A DNA stretch of 64,000 nt, from contig JAEWAB010000005.1 of assembly GCA_023391875.1 (NCBI GenBank), positions 161,308 through 225,307 on the forward strand, written 5' to 3'. The position numbers and the translations under genes were made by a program. The notes under the pieces are model-generated. The model was not told where the DNA came from. It did no database searches and worked only from the letters and a program-made list of their open reading frames with translations. This document shows, in pieces, positions 24,791-33,997 of the stretch. Every line of letters begins with the position of its first letter. Position 1 is the stretch's first letter. The stretch comes from Bacillota bacterium. Its GTDB lineage: Bacteria; Bacillota; Clostridia; Oscillospirales; Ruminococcaceae.

Positions 24791-27070
24791 TCAGCTTGCG
24801 GCCCTCAACGCCTTCAGTGCCTTGATGGCGGGGGCAAAGCCCTGAACAGCGGCGGTCTCCAACAGCTTTCTGGCCCATGTATCTTCAATGCGGATGCCAT
24901 CGTTGCGCTGAGAAAGCTCCCAAACCTCGTAGCAGGCAGGTGCATAGCCGTATTCGGCGGAGAGCTTGAGTAGACGCTCGCCCTCCTCCTCATCCTTCTC
25001 CACCGGCTCGCCCTCGCACATGCCGTCACTCTTGATCTTGGAAAGCGCATAGATGGCCTTGGGGTGACAGAGTTTCATTGCCTGCTCGATAAACAAAATG
25101 CCCTTTTCAACGTTCTTGGTAACCATATCCCCTTTGATGTAGAGCACGCCGATATCGTACATCGCGGAAGGGTTCTCGTTCTTTACGGCCTCAAACAGGT
25201 AGTTCAGCGCCTCGTTATCGTCCAGCCCCATCTCGTTGCCGCTCTTAAACAGCACCCACATCTGGTACTGCGCAAGGGCGTAGCTTTTGGATGAAAGCAG
25301 GAGCCACTTGTAAGAGCGCTCTTTGTTGACCTCCGTTCTCAGCGCGTGGTACTCCCCGCTGTAATACAGCTGGTAGAGCGCAAACTGCGACTTGTTCTCG
25401 TTATGCTTCGCCGCCTTTTCCAACAGGGCGGCGCCCTTCTGCAGGTTGATATCGGTATATTCGCCGGTGAGGTAAACGTTGGCCAGTTCGTAGGTAGCGG
25501 GGTAGTAATTCAGGCTGTCTGCCTTAATCAGCCACCCGATGGCCTCCTGGCGCGTGAACATCACCTCGTTGTCCTTTTTATAAAGCTCCCACAGCGTAAG
25601 CTGCGCGATGGGGTTGCCCCTTTCCGCGTCGCCTACCAGGCCGGAAAGCGCCTTTTCAACATCCTTTTGCAGTAGCACGTCCTTATAACGCCCCGCGCGG
25701 TACATGCCGTAAACCTTTAACTGGGCGCCGTAGTTATTAAGCTCCGCAGCCTTTAAGATGTATTCGATGCCCTTTGCGTTATCCTTCGGTACCCCTTTGC
25801 CCTCTATGTAAAGCTCTCCGAGGTCGTTTAACGCCTCGGCGACATGGTTATTGGCCGCCACCTTCAGCCACTCTATCGCGGTCAACTCATCCATAAGCAG
25901 GTCGTTGCCGCCCACGTAGAGCGACCAAATCTTGTAGCAGGCCGCAAAGCAGCGGTTGTTCGCCGCTTTCAGCAGGTTATCCACCGCATACTTTTTGTCT
26001 ACCGTAACCGAGCGCCCCATGCACTCACCGGTAAAGTACACATAGAACAGCTTTAACTCCGCCTCGCCGCAGTTCTTTGCGGCAGCCATCTCGATTACCG
26101 AAAGATAATCGGCAACCGACGCGTCGGAAACAAACGCGTCATTATAGATGTCAAACAGCCTTTCTACCGCTTTGGGATGCCCGTTTGCAGCGGCCAGCTT
26201 GAGCCAGTGGGCCGACAGCATCTCGTCGGCGTCCTCCCCCGGGCGGGAGTAGTACTCATACATGGTGTACTGCGCGTCGACGTCCCCGTTCTCCGCGGCC
26301 TTTTTATAGAGCATCAGGGCGTTCTGGTCGCCGGACTTCTGAAGATCCTCAAGCTTCTTGGTGTTTTCAAGCGCCAGCACAGCCTTCTCGTAGCCGCTTG
26401 CCGCGGAGCGCTTGAGCCAACTCACGGCGGTTACCGCGTTGAAGACGCCGAAGCTCTCATCCTTGTAGATGTTATAAAGCGTATACTGTGCCACCGCATT
26501 GTTCGCGCCCTCGGCAAGGTCGTTTAACAGCTCGAGCACCGCGGAAAACAGCTCGTGGTCTTTGCTGCCCTTTTCTACCTGCTCCAGCGCAAACGTAAGC
26601 TTCTCCTGCTCCGTACCGACGGTTTTAAGGTATTTGGCGTATTTATCAAGGGAGTAGAGCGTAAACTTCTTCCCCAGATTCACCATTAAATCAAAGGTTA
26701 TGGTTTCAAGCGGCTCGTCCTCTTCCTTCACGAAGAGGGCCACCTGCGCCGTAATGCGGCGGTTGGGCGTAAGCTCTACAAAAATATCATACGGAACAGC
26801 CACGCGCATCTTTTTGCCCGCAAAAACCTCTCGCTTTACTGCAACAGTGATGCAGATTTCCGACTGCTCATTGGCAAACTGTGTGTACTCGTTGTGGTCG
26901 GCTATACGAATCGGCTTTTGGGTCTGGCCGTCAATAAACGCGATTTCAATAAAACACCGTTTTCTTTTAAGCTCCTCCGACGTAATGTCGATCAGAAAGG
27001 CGAAGGTGTCGCTGTTATCCGGCTCAAAACGCGCGGTCATCATCTTTGTACTATCCATATCTCCCTGCAC
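24791..27070 (-). CDS. Large Sel1-repeat (TPR-like) protein
   Basis: 759-residue scaffold-type protein with no signal peptide or membrane segment. The first 170 residues or so are a beta-rich domain I do not recognise (for example FVELTPNRRITAQVALFV). From about 180 to the end runs a long array of Sel1-like repeats of about 36 residues, each with the A-x-x-x-Y/L-Y-x-x-G pattern, for example DAQYTMYEYYSRPG, ALNDLGELYIEGKGVPKD, AMYDIGVLYIKGDMVTK. Such solenoids usually bind partner proteins. The GTG start follows AGGAGG by seven bases. It precedes the ComFB gene in one operon, which suggests a signalling or assembly partner. Confidence 0.85.
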   Translation of the reverse strand: MQGDMDSTKMMTARFEPDNSDTFAFLIDITSEELKRKRCFIEIAFIDGQTQKPIRIADHNEYTQFANEQSEICITVAVKREVFAGKKMRVAVPYDIFVELTPNRRITAQVALFVKEEDEPLETITFDLMVNLGKKFTLYSLDKYAKYLKTVGTEQEKLTFALEQVEKGSKDHELFSAVLELLNDLAEGANNAVAQYTLYNIYKDESFGVFNAVTAVSWLKRSAASGYEKAVLALENTKKLEDLQKSGDQNALMLYKKAAENGDVDAQYTMYEYYSRPGEDADEMLSAHWLKLAAANGHPKAVERLFDIYNDAFVSDASVADYLSVIEMAAAKNCGEAELKLFYVYFTGECMGRSVTVDKKYAVDNLLKAANNRCFAACYKIWSLYVGGNDLLMDELTAIEWLKVAANNHVAEALNDLGELYIEGKGVPKDNAKGIEYILKAAELNNYGAQLKVYGMYRAGRYKDVLLQKDVEKALSGLVGDAERGNPIAQLTLWELYKKDNEVMFTRQEAIGWLIKADSLNYYPATYELANVYLTGEYTDINLQKGAALLEKAAKHNENKSQFALYQLYYSGEYHALRTEVNKERSYKWLLLSSKSYALAQYQMWVLFKSGNEMGLDDNEALNYLFEAVKNENPSAMYDIGVLYIKGDMVTKNVEKGILFIEQAMKLCHPKAIYALSKIKSDGMCEGEPVEKDEEEGERLLKLSAEYGYAPACYEVWELSQRNDGIRIEDTWARKLLETAAVQGFAPAIKALKALRAAS

Positions 27071-27193
27071 AGTGATTCCTCCTTGTTTTTTGTAGATAAC
27101 TACTCCTACAATCCCCGAACCCTAGTTACCATTATATTCCATTTAGGAGGAATTTTCAACACATTTTAGAAAATTAAAAATGATATTTGCTCG

Positions 27194-28495
27194 TCATTTG
27201 GGGAACGCTTGCTCAAAAACCTGCTGCGCCTCGGCCTCGCCGCTTGCAACGGCTAAGGTATTGGCGGTAATATAAGACCAAGCATCGGTGTTCATCCGCG
27301 CGTCCAGCGGCAAAACGGCGGTTTTTACAGCCGCGCACAGCGCATAGGCGGATTTGGTAAGCGCGCTGCCCGAGGGTTCCGTATTTATCTTCGCGGCAGG
27401 CAGGCCGGAAAGGGTATCAAAGCGGTTCACAGCGTCGGCTGTCGTAAGCTTTTCAATAAGCGCAACGGCGGCCTGCTGCTTCTTGGGGTCGTCCCAAGCC
27501 TTACGGGAGAGGTAATAGCCGGAGGTAAAGCCTCCCACAATCTCCCCCTGCTCCATTTTACCGCCTTGAGCGGTCGGAAACGGCAGCACCATGGTGGTGT
27601 CACCCATGCCGTTTGCCTCCAGCCTTGCGGCAAACCACGAGCCATCCAGCTGCATGGCAGCCTTCTTCTGCAAGAACAGCTCGGTGGCATCCCCTTCCGT
27701 CAGTTCCGCGGTTTGCTGCCCAAAGGCGGTACGCTCATACAGTGCGGTAAGGGATTCAAAGGCACTCGTCCAGCTTTGGGGTATTTCACCCGAGGTTTTG
27801 GGCGATTTTTCGTAGTCCTCTGCCCCGCCGCTTGAAAGGAGGAGATGGTCGAGCAGATAATGCGGGGTATCCTTAAGCGCCGCAGAAACCGGCACAATGC
27901 CCGCCTCGGCAAAGGTATCCACCGCCTTTATAAAGCGATTCCAGTCGGTGGGAAGCTCGAGCTCATACTTCTCAAACAGGTCGGTGTTTACAAACAGGCC
28001 CTCGTAGAAGCCTCTCACAGGCACGGCAAAATCCCCGTAGGGGCCCTCTACGGTATTCTCAAGCGCCCAAGGCAGGATGTCGCGGGCGTAATCGGGGTAC
28101 TTGGCCTTGACCTCCTCCACGGGCACCACTAAGCTGCCTTTCGCAAAGGCTGCGGCATTTTCGCCCGTGTGGAAGAAGAAAACATCCGGCTGGCTGCCGC
28201 TCTCAAACGCCGTAACGAGGTCGTTTTCTGCCTTCTCGCTATAGGGCTGAGAGTGATCGGTAATCTCAACGCCCGGATACTCCGCTTTAAACTCATCAAG
28301 CAGAGCAGTATACATCCCCGCGTCGCCCCCCTCGCCCGCAAAGAGCGAAAAGGTGGTGAGCTGAACGTCCTTAAACCCACCGGACGGGTCGTCGCCCATC
28401 GTGGTATTGTCAATGTCTTTGCCCTGCGGCGCGCAGGCGGACAAGCCCGCAATACAAACCACCGCAGATAACAGAACCGTTGCATATCTTTTCAT
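27194..28495 (-). CDS. Orphan ABC-type extracellular solute-binding lipoprotein
   Basis: 433-residue lipoprotein of the sugar-binding (family 1) extracellular receptors. The signal peptide ends in the lipobox LSAC (residue about 22). Family features: LTTFSLFAGEGGDAGMYTALLDEFKAEYPGVEI at the N-terminus, FTSGYYLSRKAWDDPKKQQAAVALIEKL near 330-355. Such proteins hand oligosaccharides to a permease pair, but no permease or ATPase lies next to it; the nearest neighbours are a Sel1 gene and adhE. It may work with a distant transporter or as a sensor. The ATG at 28495 follows AGCAGG; the longer GTG start is less likely. Confidence 0.88.
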   Translation of the reverse strand: MKRYATVLLSAVVCIAGLSACAPQGKDIDNTTMGDDPSGGFKDVQLTTFSLFAGEGGDAGMYTALLDEFKAEYPGVEITDHSQPYSEKAENDLVTAFESGSQPDVFFFHTGENAAAFAKGSLVVPVEEVKAKYPDYARDILPWALENTVEGPYGDFAVPVRGFYEGLFVNTDLFEKYELELPTDWNRFIKAVDTFAEAGIVPVSAALKDTPHYLLDHLLLSSGGAEDYEKSPKTSGEIPQSWTSAFESLTALYERTAFGQQTAELTEGDATELFLQKKAAMQLDGSWFAARLEANGMGDTTMVLPFPTAQGGKMEQGEIVGGFTSGYYLSRKAWDDPKKQQAAVALIEKLTTADAVNRFDTLSGLPAAKINTEPSGSALTKSAYALCAAVKTAVLPLDARMNTDAWSYITANTLAVASGEAEAQQVFEQAFPK

Positions 28496-28667
28496 GTATT
28501 TCACCTGCTAAAAAACCGCAAATTATATCTACACAGTTTATATTATAGCCTTGCATTCCCATTTTTGCAACCAATTATTGAACGTAAAAATCATATAAAC
28601 AGTCCATAGAAAGCCTGATACGGCGCATCTGATAACGGGTTTCCCGTTTTTAAGATTCAGATAAATA

Positions 28668-28706
28668 GAAAGATACCGGATGTTTTAAAAACATCCGGTA
28701 TCTTTC
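28668..28706 (-). terminator. Terminator of adhE
   Basis: AAAGATACCGGATGTTTT (28669-28686) and its complement (28688-28705) form an 18-bp stem, probably active in both directions. Confidence 0.85.
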
Positions 28707-28741
28707 ATAAAGTATATTGATATAATCGGAGGAGCAAGGGG

Positions 28742-31348
28742 TTATTTGCCGTAGTAGGCCTTGGTGTACACCTCTTCAATCTCCTTCACCAGCGGGTAGC
28801 GGGGGTTGGCGGTGGTGCACTGGTCTTCAAACGCTCTGTCGGAGAGCTGCGGCAGGGTTGCGAAGAATTTCTTCTCGTCTACGCCGCAATCCTTGATGCT
28901 GTTCGGCATATTGAGCGACTTCATCAGGTCGCGCACCGCCTTGATGAGGCTGGTAACGCCCTGCTCGGCGGTAGCCGCAGGCAGGCCAAGGTGCTTGGCG
29001 ATCTCGGCGTACTTTTCGTTTGCGATAAACTTCTCGTACTTCGGGAAGGTAACAAACTTGGTGGGCAGCTGCGCGTTATACTCGATGACATAGGGCAGCA
29101 GGATGGCGTTGGCGCGCCCGTGCGGGATGTGATACTCGCCGCCCAGCTTATGCGCCATAGAGTGGTTGAGGCCAAGGAAGGCGTTGGTAAACGCCATGCC
29201 GGCGATGCAGGAGGCGTTGTGCATCTTCTCTCTGGCCACATAGTCCTGCGCACCGTTGTTGTAGGAGCGCGGCAGGTAGCTAAACACCAGCTCAATCGCC
29301 TTCATGGCGAGGCCGTCGGTGTAATCGGAGGCGAGCACCGAGACATAAGCCTCGATAGCGTGGGTGAGTACATCCATACCGGTGTCGGCGGTGATAGCCT
29401 TGGGCATGGTCACCACAAACTGCGGGTCGATAATCGCCACATCGGGGGTTAACTCGTAATCGGCGAGCGGATATTTGATGTTGCCGTTCTGCTTATCGGT
29501 GATAACCGAGAAGGCGGTCACCTCGCTGCCGGTGCCGGAGGTGGTGGGGATAGCCACAAACTGCGTCTTGTTGCCGAGCTTCGGGAACGAGAAGGTTCTC
29601 TTGCGGATATCAAGGTATTTCAGCCTTAAGCCGTCGAAGGTGGTGTCGGGGTGCTCGTAGAACAGCCACATGCCCTTTGCAGCGTCAATGGCCGAGCCAC
29701 CGCCCAGCGCGATGATAACATCGGGTTTAAAGTTGTTCATGGCCTCCACGCCGCGCATGATGGTCTCGATCGAGGGGTCTGGCTCAACATCCGAGTAGAT
29801 CTCGCTGTGGCAGTACTCCTGGCGTTTTCTGAGGTAATAGAGCACCTTGTCAACATAGCCAAGCGTTACCATGGTGGGGTCGGTTACAATGAACGCGCGG
29901 GTGATGTCGGGCATCTTCTCAAGGTACTGCACAGCGCCGGACTCGAAGTAAATCTTGGGCGGAACCTTAAACCACTGCATGTTGACCCTCCTCTGAGCAA
30001 GGCGCTTCTTGTTGATAAGGTTTACGGAGGAAACGTTGGAGGTGGTGGAGTTTCTGCCGAACGAGCCGCAACCCAGTGTAAGCGACGGGGTGTTGGTGTT
30101 GTAGATGTCGCCGATGGCGCCCTGAGACGACGGGGAATTTGCAATAACGCGGCCAACCTTCATGGCCTCGCCGTATTCACGAATGGTTTCTTCGCTCGTG
30201 GAATGAATAACCGCCGAGTGTCCGAGGCCGCCGAGCTTCAGCATCTTAAGCGCCTTATCGAAGCCCTCTTCCTTCGACTCAACCACATAGTAAGCGAGTA
30301 CGGGGGAAAGCTTCTCTCTCGAAAGCGGATACTCCGGGCCGACATCGGCCAGCTGCGCAATCAGGATCTTGGTGTTGTCGGGCACCGTGATGCCGGCGTT
30401 TTTCGCAATCCATGCCGCGGGCTTGCCCACGATGTCGGCGTTTACGGCCTGCTTCTGCGGGTTTACAACATAGTCGGAGAGCTTTTTGATCTCGTCGCCG
30501 GTTACAAAATAGCAGCCGTTGGCCTTCATAAAGTTCTCGAAGGCTTCGTGAATCTCTTTATCCACGATAACAGCCTGCTCGGAGGCGCAGATCATGCCGT
30601 TATCAAAGGTTTTGGAAAGCATTAAATCGGTGCAGGCTCTCTCGAGATTGGCGGTTTTATCGATATAGCAGGGCACGTTGCCGGGGCCGACACCCAGCGC
30701 GGGCTTGCCTGCGCTGTAGGCCGAGCGCACCATGCCGGAACCGCCGGTTGCAAGGATAAGCGATACGCCGGGATGGTTCATGAGCGCGTTGGTCGCCTCG
30801 ATGGAGGGCGTCTCTATCCACTGTACACAGTACTTGGGGGCACCCGCCTTGATGGCTGCCTCACGCACAACCCTTGCGGCCTCCGCCGAGCATTTCTGCG
30901 AAGACGGATGGAACGCGAAGATGATGGGGTTGCGGGTTTTTGCGCAGATAAGCGACTTAAAGAGGGTGGTGGAGGTGGGGTTGGTAACCGGGGTTACACC
31001 CGCGACCACGCCCACCGGCTCGGCTACCTCCACGTAGCCTTCCAAGTCGTTATCGTCGACAACGCCTACGGTCTTCTGGTACTTGATGGAGTGCCAGATA
31101 TACTCGGTGGCGAACATGTTTTTAATGATCTTGTCTTCGTACACACCGCGCCCGGTTTCCTCCACCGCAAGCTTTGCCAGCCTCATGTGGTCGTTTTGAC
31201 CGGCGAGCGACATCTCGTGCACAATCTTGTCTACCTGCTCCTGTGTCAGGTGCATGTATTCCGCGAGGGCTTCCTGGGCGTTGTCAACAAGCTGGTCAAT
31301 CATCTTGTTGATGTCAACCGCATCCTGTTTTGTTTTCTCTGCAGCCAT
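28742..31348 (-). CDS. adhE: Bifunctional acetaldehyde-CoA/alcohol dehydrogenase
   Basis: Converts acetyl-CoA to acetaldehyde and then ethanol while oxidising two NADH, the main ethanol route in anaerobes; it forms spirosome filaments. The 868 residues comprise an N-terminal aldehyde dehydrogenase (about 1-440) with the catalytic Cys254 in NGMICASEQAV and a C-terminal iron-dependent alcohol dehydrogenase (450-868) with GGGSAIDAAKGMW (NAD binding), DVLTHAIEAYVS and GLNHSMAHKLGGEYHIPHGRA, whose His residues ligate iron. Length is standard. AGGAGGTTATCAC precedes ATG. Two Rex boxes at the promoter indicate control by the NADH/NAD ratio. Confidence 0.98.
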   Translation of the reverse strand: MAAEKTKQDAVDINKMIDQLVDNAQEALAEYMHLTQEQVDKIVHEMSLAGQNDHMRLAKLAVEETGRGVYEDKIIKNMFATEYIWHSIKYQKTVGVVDDNDLEGYVEVAEPVGVVAGVTPVTNPTSTTLFKSLICAKTRNPIIFAFHPSSQKCSAEAARVVREAAIKAGAPKYCVQWIETPSIEATNALMNHPGVSLILATGGSGMVRSAYSAGKPALGVGPGNVPCYIDKTANLERACTDLMLSKTFDNGMICASEQAVIVDKEIHEAFENFMKANGCYFVTGDEIKKLSDYVVNPQKQAVNADIVGKPAAWIAKNAGITVPDNTKILIAQLADVGPEYPLSREKLSPVLAYYVVESKEEGFDKALKMLKLGGLGHSAVIHSTSEETIREYGEAMKVGRVIANSPSSQGAIGDIYNTNTPSLTLGCGSFGRNSTTSNVSSVNLINKKRLAQRRVNMQWFKVPPKIYFESGAVQYLEKMPDITRAFIVTDPTMVTLGYVDKVLYYLRKRQEYCHSEIYSDVEPDPSIETIMRGVEAMNNFKPDVIIALGGGSAIDAAKGMWLFYEHPDTTFDGLRLKYLDIRKRTFSFPKLGNKTQFVAIPTTSGTGSEVTAFSVITDKQNGNIKYPLADYELTPDVAIIDPQFVVTMPKAITADTGMDVLTHAIEAYVSVLASDYTDGLAMKAIELVFSYLPRSYNNGAQDYVAREKMHNASCIAGMAFTNAFLGLNHSMAHKLGGEYHIPHGRANAILLPYVIEYNAQLPTKFVTFPKYEKFIANEKYAEIAKHLGLPAATAEQGVTSLIKAVRDLMKSLNMPNSIKDCGVDEKKFFATLPQLSDRAFEDQCTTANPRYPLVKEIEEVYTKAYYGK

Positions 31349-31407
31349 GTGATAACCTCCTAGTTTTATGATTATGTTATTCGTGTTTAATTCTTCCCTG
31401 TGTCTAT

Positions 31408-31436
31408 ATTTTATGTTAAAACTTTAACAATGTCAA
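31408..31436 (-). promoter_or_regulatory. Sigma-A promoter of adhE
   Basis: Minus strand TTGACA (31431-31436), 17 bases, TAAAAT (31408-31413). Confidence 0.85.
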
Positions 31437-31461
31437 TAGATTTTTGTTAAAAATTTAACAG
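31413..31461 (-). promoter_or_regulatory. Two Rex operators
   Basis: TGTTAA-N4-TTAACA at 31414-31429 lies inside the promoter spacer; TTGTTAA-N4-TTAACAG at 31444-31461 lies just upstream. Both match the TTGTTAA-N4-TTAACAA Rex box. Rex releases DNA when NADH is high, so adhE should rise when the cell is reduced. Confidence 0.85.
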
Positions 31462-31713
31462 TCTTTTTTCATCAACTTATGCAGAAACTTAATGCTGTTT
31501 TTGTGGATTTGCACAAATACATCAGGACAATAATGGCACATCCGGCATACGTCTTCTTATGGCACGAACGAGGATGATTCCGTTTTATTATGTACCGCAG
31601 CACCGCATACATGTACGTAAAATGCTATTCGTTACAGTTTGGGAAAAGTATAATGAATAAGCGGTTGCAGATACTGTTGTTGAAGCTTGCGCGATGGGAG
31701 GATAAAGGCCGGT
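31462..31713. other. Gap between adhE and DUF421 genes
   Basis: The non-coding stretch 31349-31713 holds the adhE promoter and Rex sites. The rest shows a TATAAT at 31649-31654 without a convincing -35 box and no other feature I can support. Confidence 0.3.
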
Positions 31714-32400
31714 ATGATCGTTGTTTTTTTTAGAACGGTGTTGCTGTACCTGCTTATTATTGTATCGCTTCGGCTGATGGGCAAGCGCCAGCTGGGCGAG
31801 CTGCAGCCCTCCGAGCTGGTGGTGACGATACTCATTTCCAACATCGCCTCCCTGCCCATCGAGGATACGAACATTCCCCTGCTTGCCGGCGCCGTACCGA
31901 TTTTAACCCTCGTTTCGTTTGAGATTGTCATTTCGGCAATCAGCTTAAAGAATATACGGTTCCGCACATTCATATCCGGCAACACAAAAGTGATTATCAA
32001 TAACGGGCAGATAGACCAAAACGCCATGCGGGAGCTGCGCTTTTCGGTGGATGATTTGATGGAGGAGCTGCGCGGCAAGAGTATTTTCGATGTGCGGGAC
32101 GTACAGTACGCGACGGTGGAGACTAGCGGGACGGTAAGCGTTTACCTTAAACCGCAAAAACAGCCCGCAACGGCCGAACAGCTGCATATTAAAGCCAAAA
32201 ATATCTCCCCTCCCGTTGTGGTCGTAAGCGACGGGGACATTATAGACCAGGGGCTTTCGTTTTGCGGAGCAGACCGCAGGTGGCTGGAGGCCTACCTGAA
32301 ACGAACCGGGCAGCAGTTAGGCGACATCTTTATCATGACGCTTGATACATCGATGAGCGCCTATGTAATTCCGAAGCAAAAGGGGCAAAAAAAGGCTTGA
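31714..32400 (+). CDS. DUF421 (YetF-like) membrane protein
   Basis: Membrane protein of 228 residues in the DUF421/YetF family, function unknown, common in spore formers. Three N-terminal helices (about 5-25, 36-52, 55-80) precede a soluble domain. Family motifs are present: RLMGKRQLGELQPSELVVTILISNIAS and later IINNGQIDQNAMRELRFSVDDLMEELRGKSIFDVRDVQYATVE in pieces. The ATG at 31714 follows AAAGGCCGGT, with GGGAGG further upstream. Its stop TGA overlaps the start of the DUF4363 gene, so the two are translationally coupled. Confidence 0.85.
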   Translation: MIVVFFRTVLLYLLIIVSLRLMGKRQLGELQPSELVVTILISNIASLPIEDTNIPLLAGAVPILTLVSFEIVISAISLKNIRFRTFISGNTKVIINNGQIDQNAMRELRFSVDDLMEELRGKSIFDVRDVQYATVETSGTVSVYLKPQKQPATAEQLHIKAKNISPPVVVVSDGDIIDQGLSFCGADRRWLEAYLKRTGQQLGDIFIMTLDTSMSAYVIPKQKGQKKA

Positions 32401-32777
32401 AACGGTTGGTGATAGCGCTTGGGATTATTGCGTTAATTTTGGGTACCGCCATTACCTCTCTGCTGATGCTCAAGGAGGCCTGCGATATCCTGACACAACA
32501 GACAGACAGCATCTGTACGAGTATCGATGGGGGGAACTTCGAGGCGGCTTTTGAGCAGGCGCAGCAGCTTGACAACTACTGGAAGGAGCATAAGGGCATG
32601 CTTTCTTACTTTTTCAGGCGGCACCAGATCAGCGATATCTCAAACAGCATCGCCCTTTTAAAAGGGCTGATACGGCATCAGGATACGTCACAGGCCGCCG
32701 CCTCCTGCGAAGAGGTCGCTCACCAGATTAACGAGCTGTGGCAGAGTGAGCTACCGTTACCCAGCAGCGTGCTTTAA
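32397..32777 (+). CDS. DUF4363 family protein
   Basis: A 126-residue protein with one N-terminal membrane helix (about 4-24) and an external helical domain rich in Gln, Asp and Glu. The family DUF4363 is a frequent partner of DUF421 genes. It starts with TTG at 32397 in the overlap TTGA with the DUF421 stop; GGGGC and AAAGG lie ahead. A GTG four codons on is an alternative start. Function is unknown; the pair looks like a small membrane complex. Confidence 0.75.
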   Translation: MKRLVIALGIIALILGTAITSLLMLKEACDILTQQTDSICTSIDGGNFEAAFEQAQQLDNYWKEHKGMLSYFFRRHQISDISNSIALLKGLIRHQDTSQAAASCEEVAHQINELWQSELPLPSSVL

Positions 32778-32912
32778 ACTAAGTTATTGAAAGTGTGAGT
32801 ATAAGGATTGAACAGACCGCTAAAAGCTGCCTAGCGTTTATAACGCAGTGTGTTTGAAATGGGGATTTCATCCCTATTTCAGATGGGATTTGGTGTTAAT
32901 TTCGAAAAAGCA

Positions 32913-32934
32913 AAAAACAGCCTTTCGGCTGTTT
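32913..32934 (-). terminator. Terminator of nrdR
   Basis: AAACAGCC (32915-32922) and GGCTGTTT (32927-32934) enclose TTTC; on the minus strand TTTTTTGC follows. It overlaps the nrdR stop codon. Confidence 0.85.
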
Positions 32935-33388
32935 AATGCTTTTCCATTATTGCTTTTAGTTCTTTCATGAAGGTAGTCAGGTCACCAAACTGGCGGTATA
33001 CCGAGGCAAACCTTACGTAGGCCACCTCGTCAATCTGCCGCAGCTTGTCCATCGCAAGCTCGCCAATCCTTTCGGTAGTCACCTCACGGTCGAGCGAGTT
33101 TTGCAGGGTGGTTTCAATGTCGTTTACCGCCCTCTCGATTACATCGAGGGAAACGGTTCGTTTTTCGCAGGCTCGAAGGAAGCTGTTGATGATCTTATCC
33201 CGGTCAAACGGCTCTCTCGACTTGTCTTTTTTTACCACGATAAGGGGCAATGTCTCCACCACCTCGTAGGTGGTAAAACGTTTGGCGCATTTTAAGCACT
33301 CACGCCTGCGCCGAATACTCTTTCCCTCGTCGGTCGGCCTTGAATCGATAACCTTGCTTTCTTCGTAGGAGCAAAAAGGGCATCTCAT
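32933..33388 (-). CDS. nrdR: Transcriptional repressor NrdR
   Basis: Represses ribonucleotide reductase genes when dATP is high. The 151-residue product begins with the zinc ribbon (C3, C6, C31, C34: MRCPFC and CLKC) and continues with an ATP-cone domain (about 49-139; [27 protein letters not shown]). Length is standard. GGAGG stands nine bases ahead of ATG 33388. No NrdR-box target gene occurs in this window. It has its own promoter and terminator. Confidence 0.97.
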   Translation of the reverse strand: MRCPFCSYEESKVIDSRPTDEGKSIRRRRECLKCAKRFTTYEVVETLPLIVVKKDKSREPFDRDKIINSFLRACEKRTVSLDVIERAVNDIETTLQNSLDREVTTERIGELAMDKLRQIDEVAYVRFASVYRQFGDLTTFMKELKAIMEKH

Positions 33389-33434
33389 AACAGTGTACCT
33401 CCGTATGTCCCGCGATACAAAATATTCTGACAAT

Positions 33435-33463
33435 ATAATAGCATATTTTAGTACATATAACAA
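33435..33463 (-). promoter_or_regulatory. Promoter of nrdR
   Basis: Minus strand TTGTTA (33458-33463), 17 bases, TATTAT (33435-33440). Confidence 0.6.
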
Positions 33464-33501
33464 TATAAAACGACACCAAAGCCGAAGATTACCCCAGATT
33501 T

Positions 33502-33807
33502 TTAACGGAACAACAGCGCCATGTAGTCCTCCACCACGTCGGCAACCGCAATCGGTGTTACCCTTCCGCGCCGCAAGGCTGAAATAAGCTCTTCGACCAA
33601 GCCCCGGTCGGTAGAGATATCTGCAATCGTTGTATTCTCTACCCCACTCTCGGCCATCTTGGTAACTGCCACACCGTATGTAACAATAGGGCCGCCGCTC
33701 AGCTCAATCACAGCCGGGTCCAACTTCGTCTCTACTATGCCGTAGGTTAACTGCATGTCCTCCGATAACTGATGTTCGAGCTTGTCCAGAAATACTACTC
33801 CTTGCAC
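33502..33807 (-). CDS. Small protein, possibly DUF6514 family
   Basis: A 101-residue soluble protein. The pattern [16 protein letters not shown] near the start and the ending [27 protein letters not shown] resembles the DUF6514 group of Clostridia proteins, but I am only moderately sure. No catalytic motif is visible. The GTG start at 33805-33807 follows AAGGAG by about nine bases and is preferred to an upstream ATG that would leave this site inside the gene. Located between nrdR and the isomerase-like gene, same strand as both. Confidence 0.6.
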   Translation of the reverse strand: MQGVVFLDKLEHQLSEDMQLTYGIVETKLDPAVIELSGGPIVTYGVAVTKMAESGVENTTIADISTDRGLVEELISALRRGRVTPIAVADVVEDYMALLFR

Positions 33808-33997
33808 GTTTTTTCTCTCCTTCCGTATCATAAAAGCGAATTACTTTTATTGTAACGAAAGAAAAAAGAAAATAAAAGGAAAAGCGTCCAACATTATCAA
33901 GCGTTATTCGACATTTTTCGCAAGCGCAGGTAAATTATTTTAAGAAAATTATGCCTTATGTTAACTTTTAAAGATTCCCTTGTCGAATTTTGTCGCA

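Noticed and set aside
29651..30625. Long open frame of 324 codons on the plus strand opposite adhE
   Set aside because: Shadow of the GC-rich adhE gene; no start site and no family likeness. The same holds for frames opposite carB, livK and galK.
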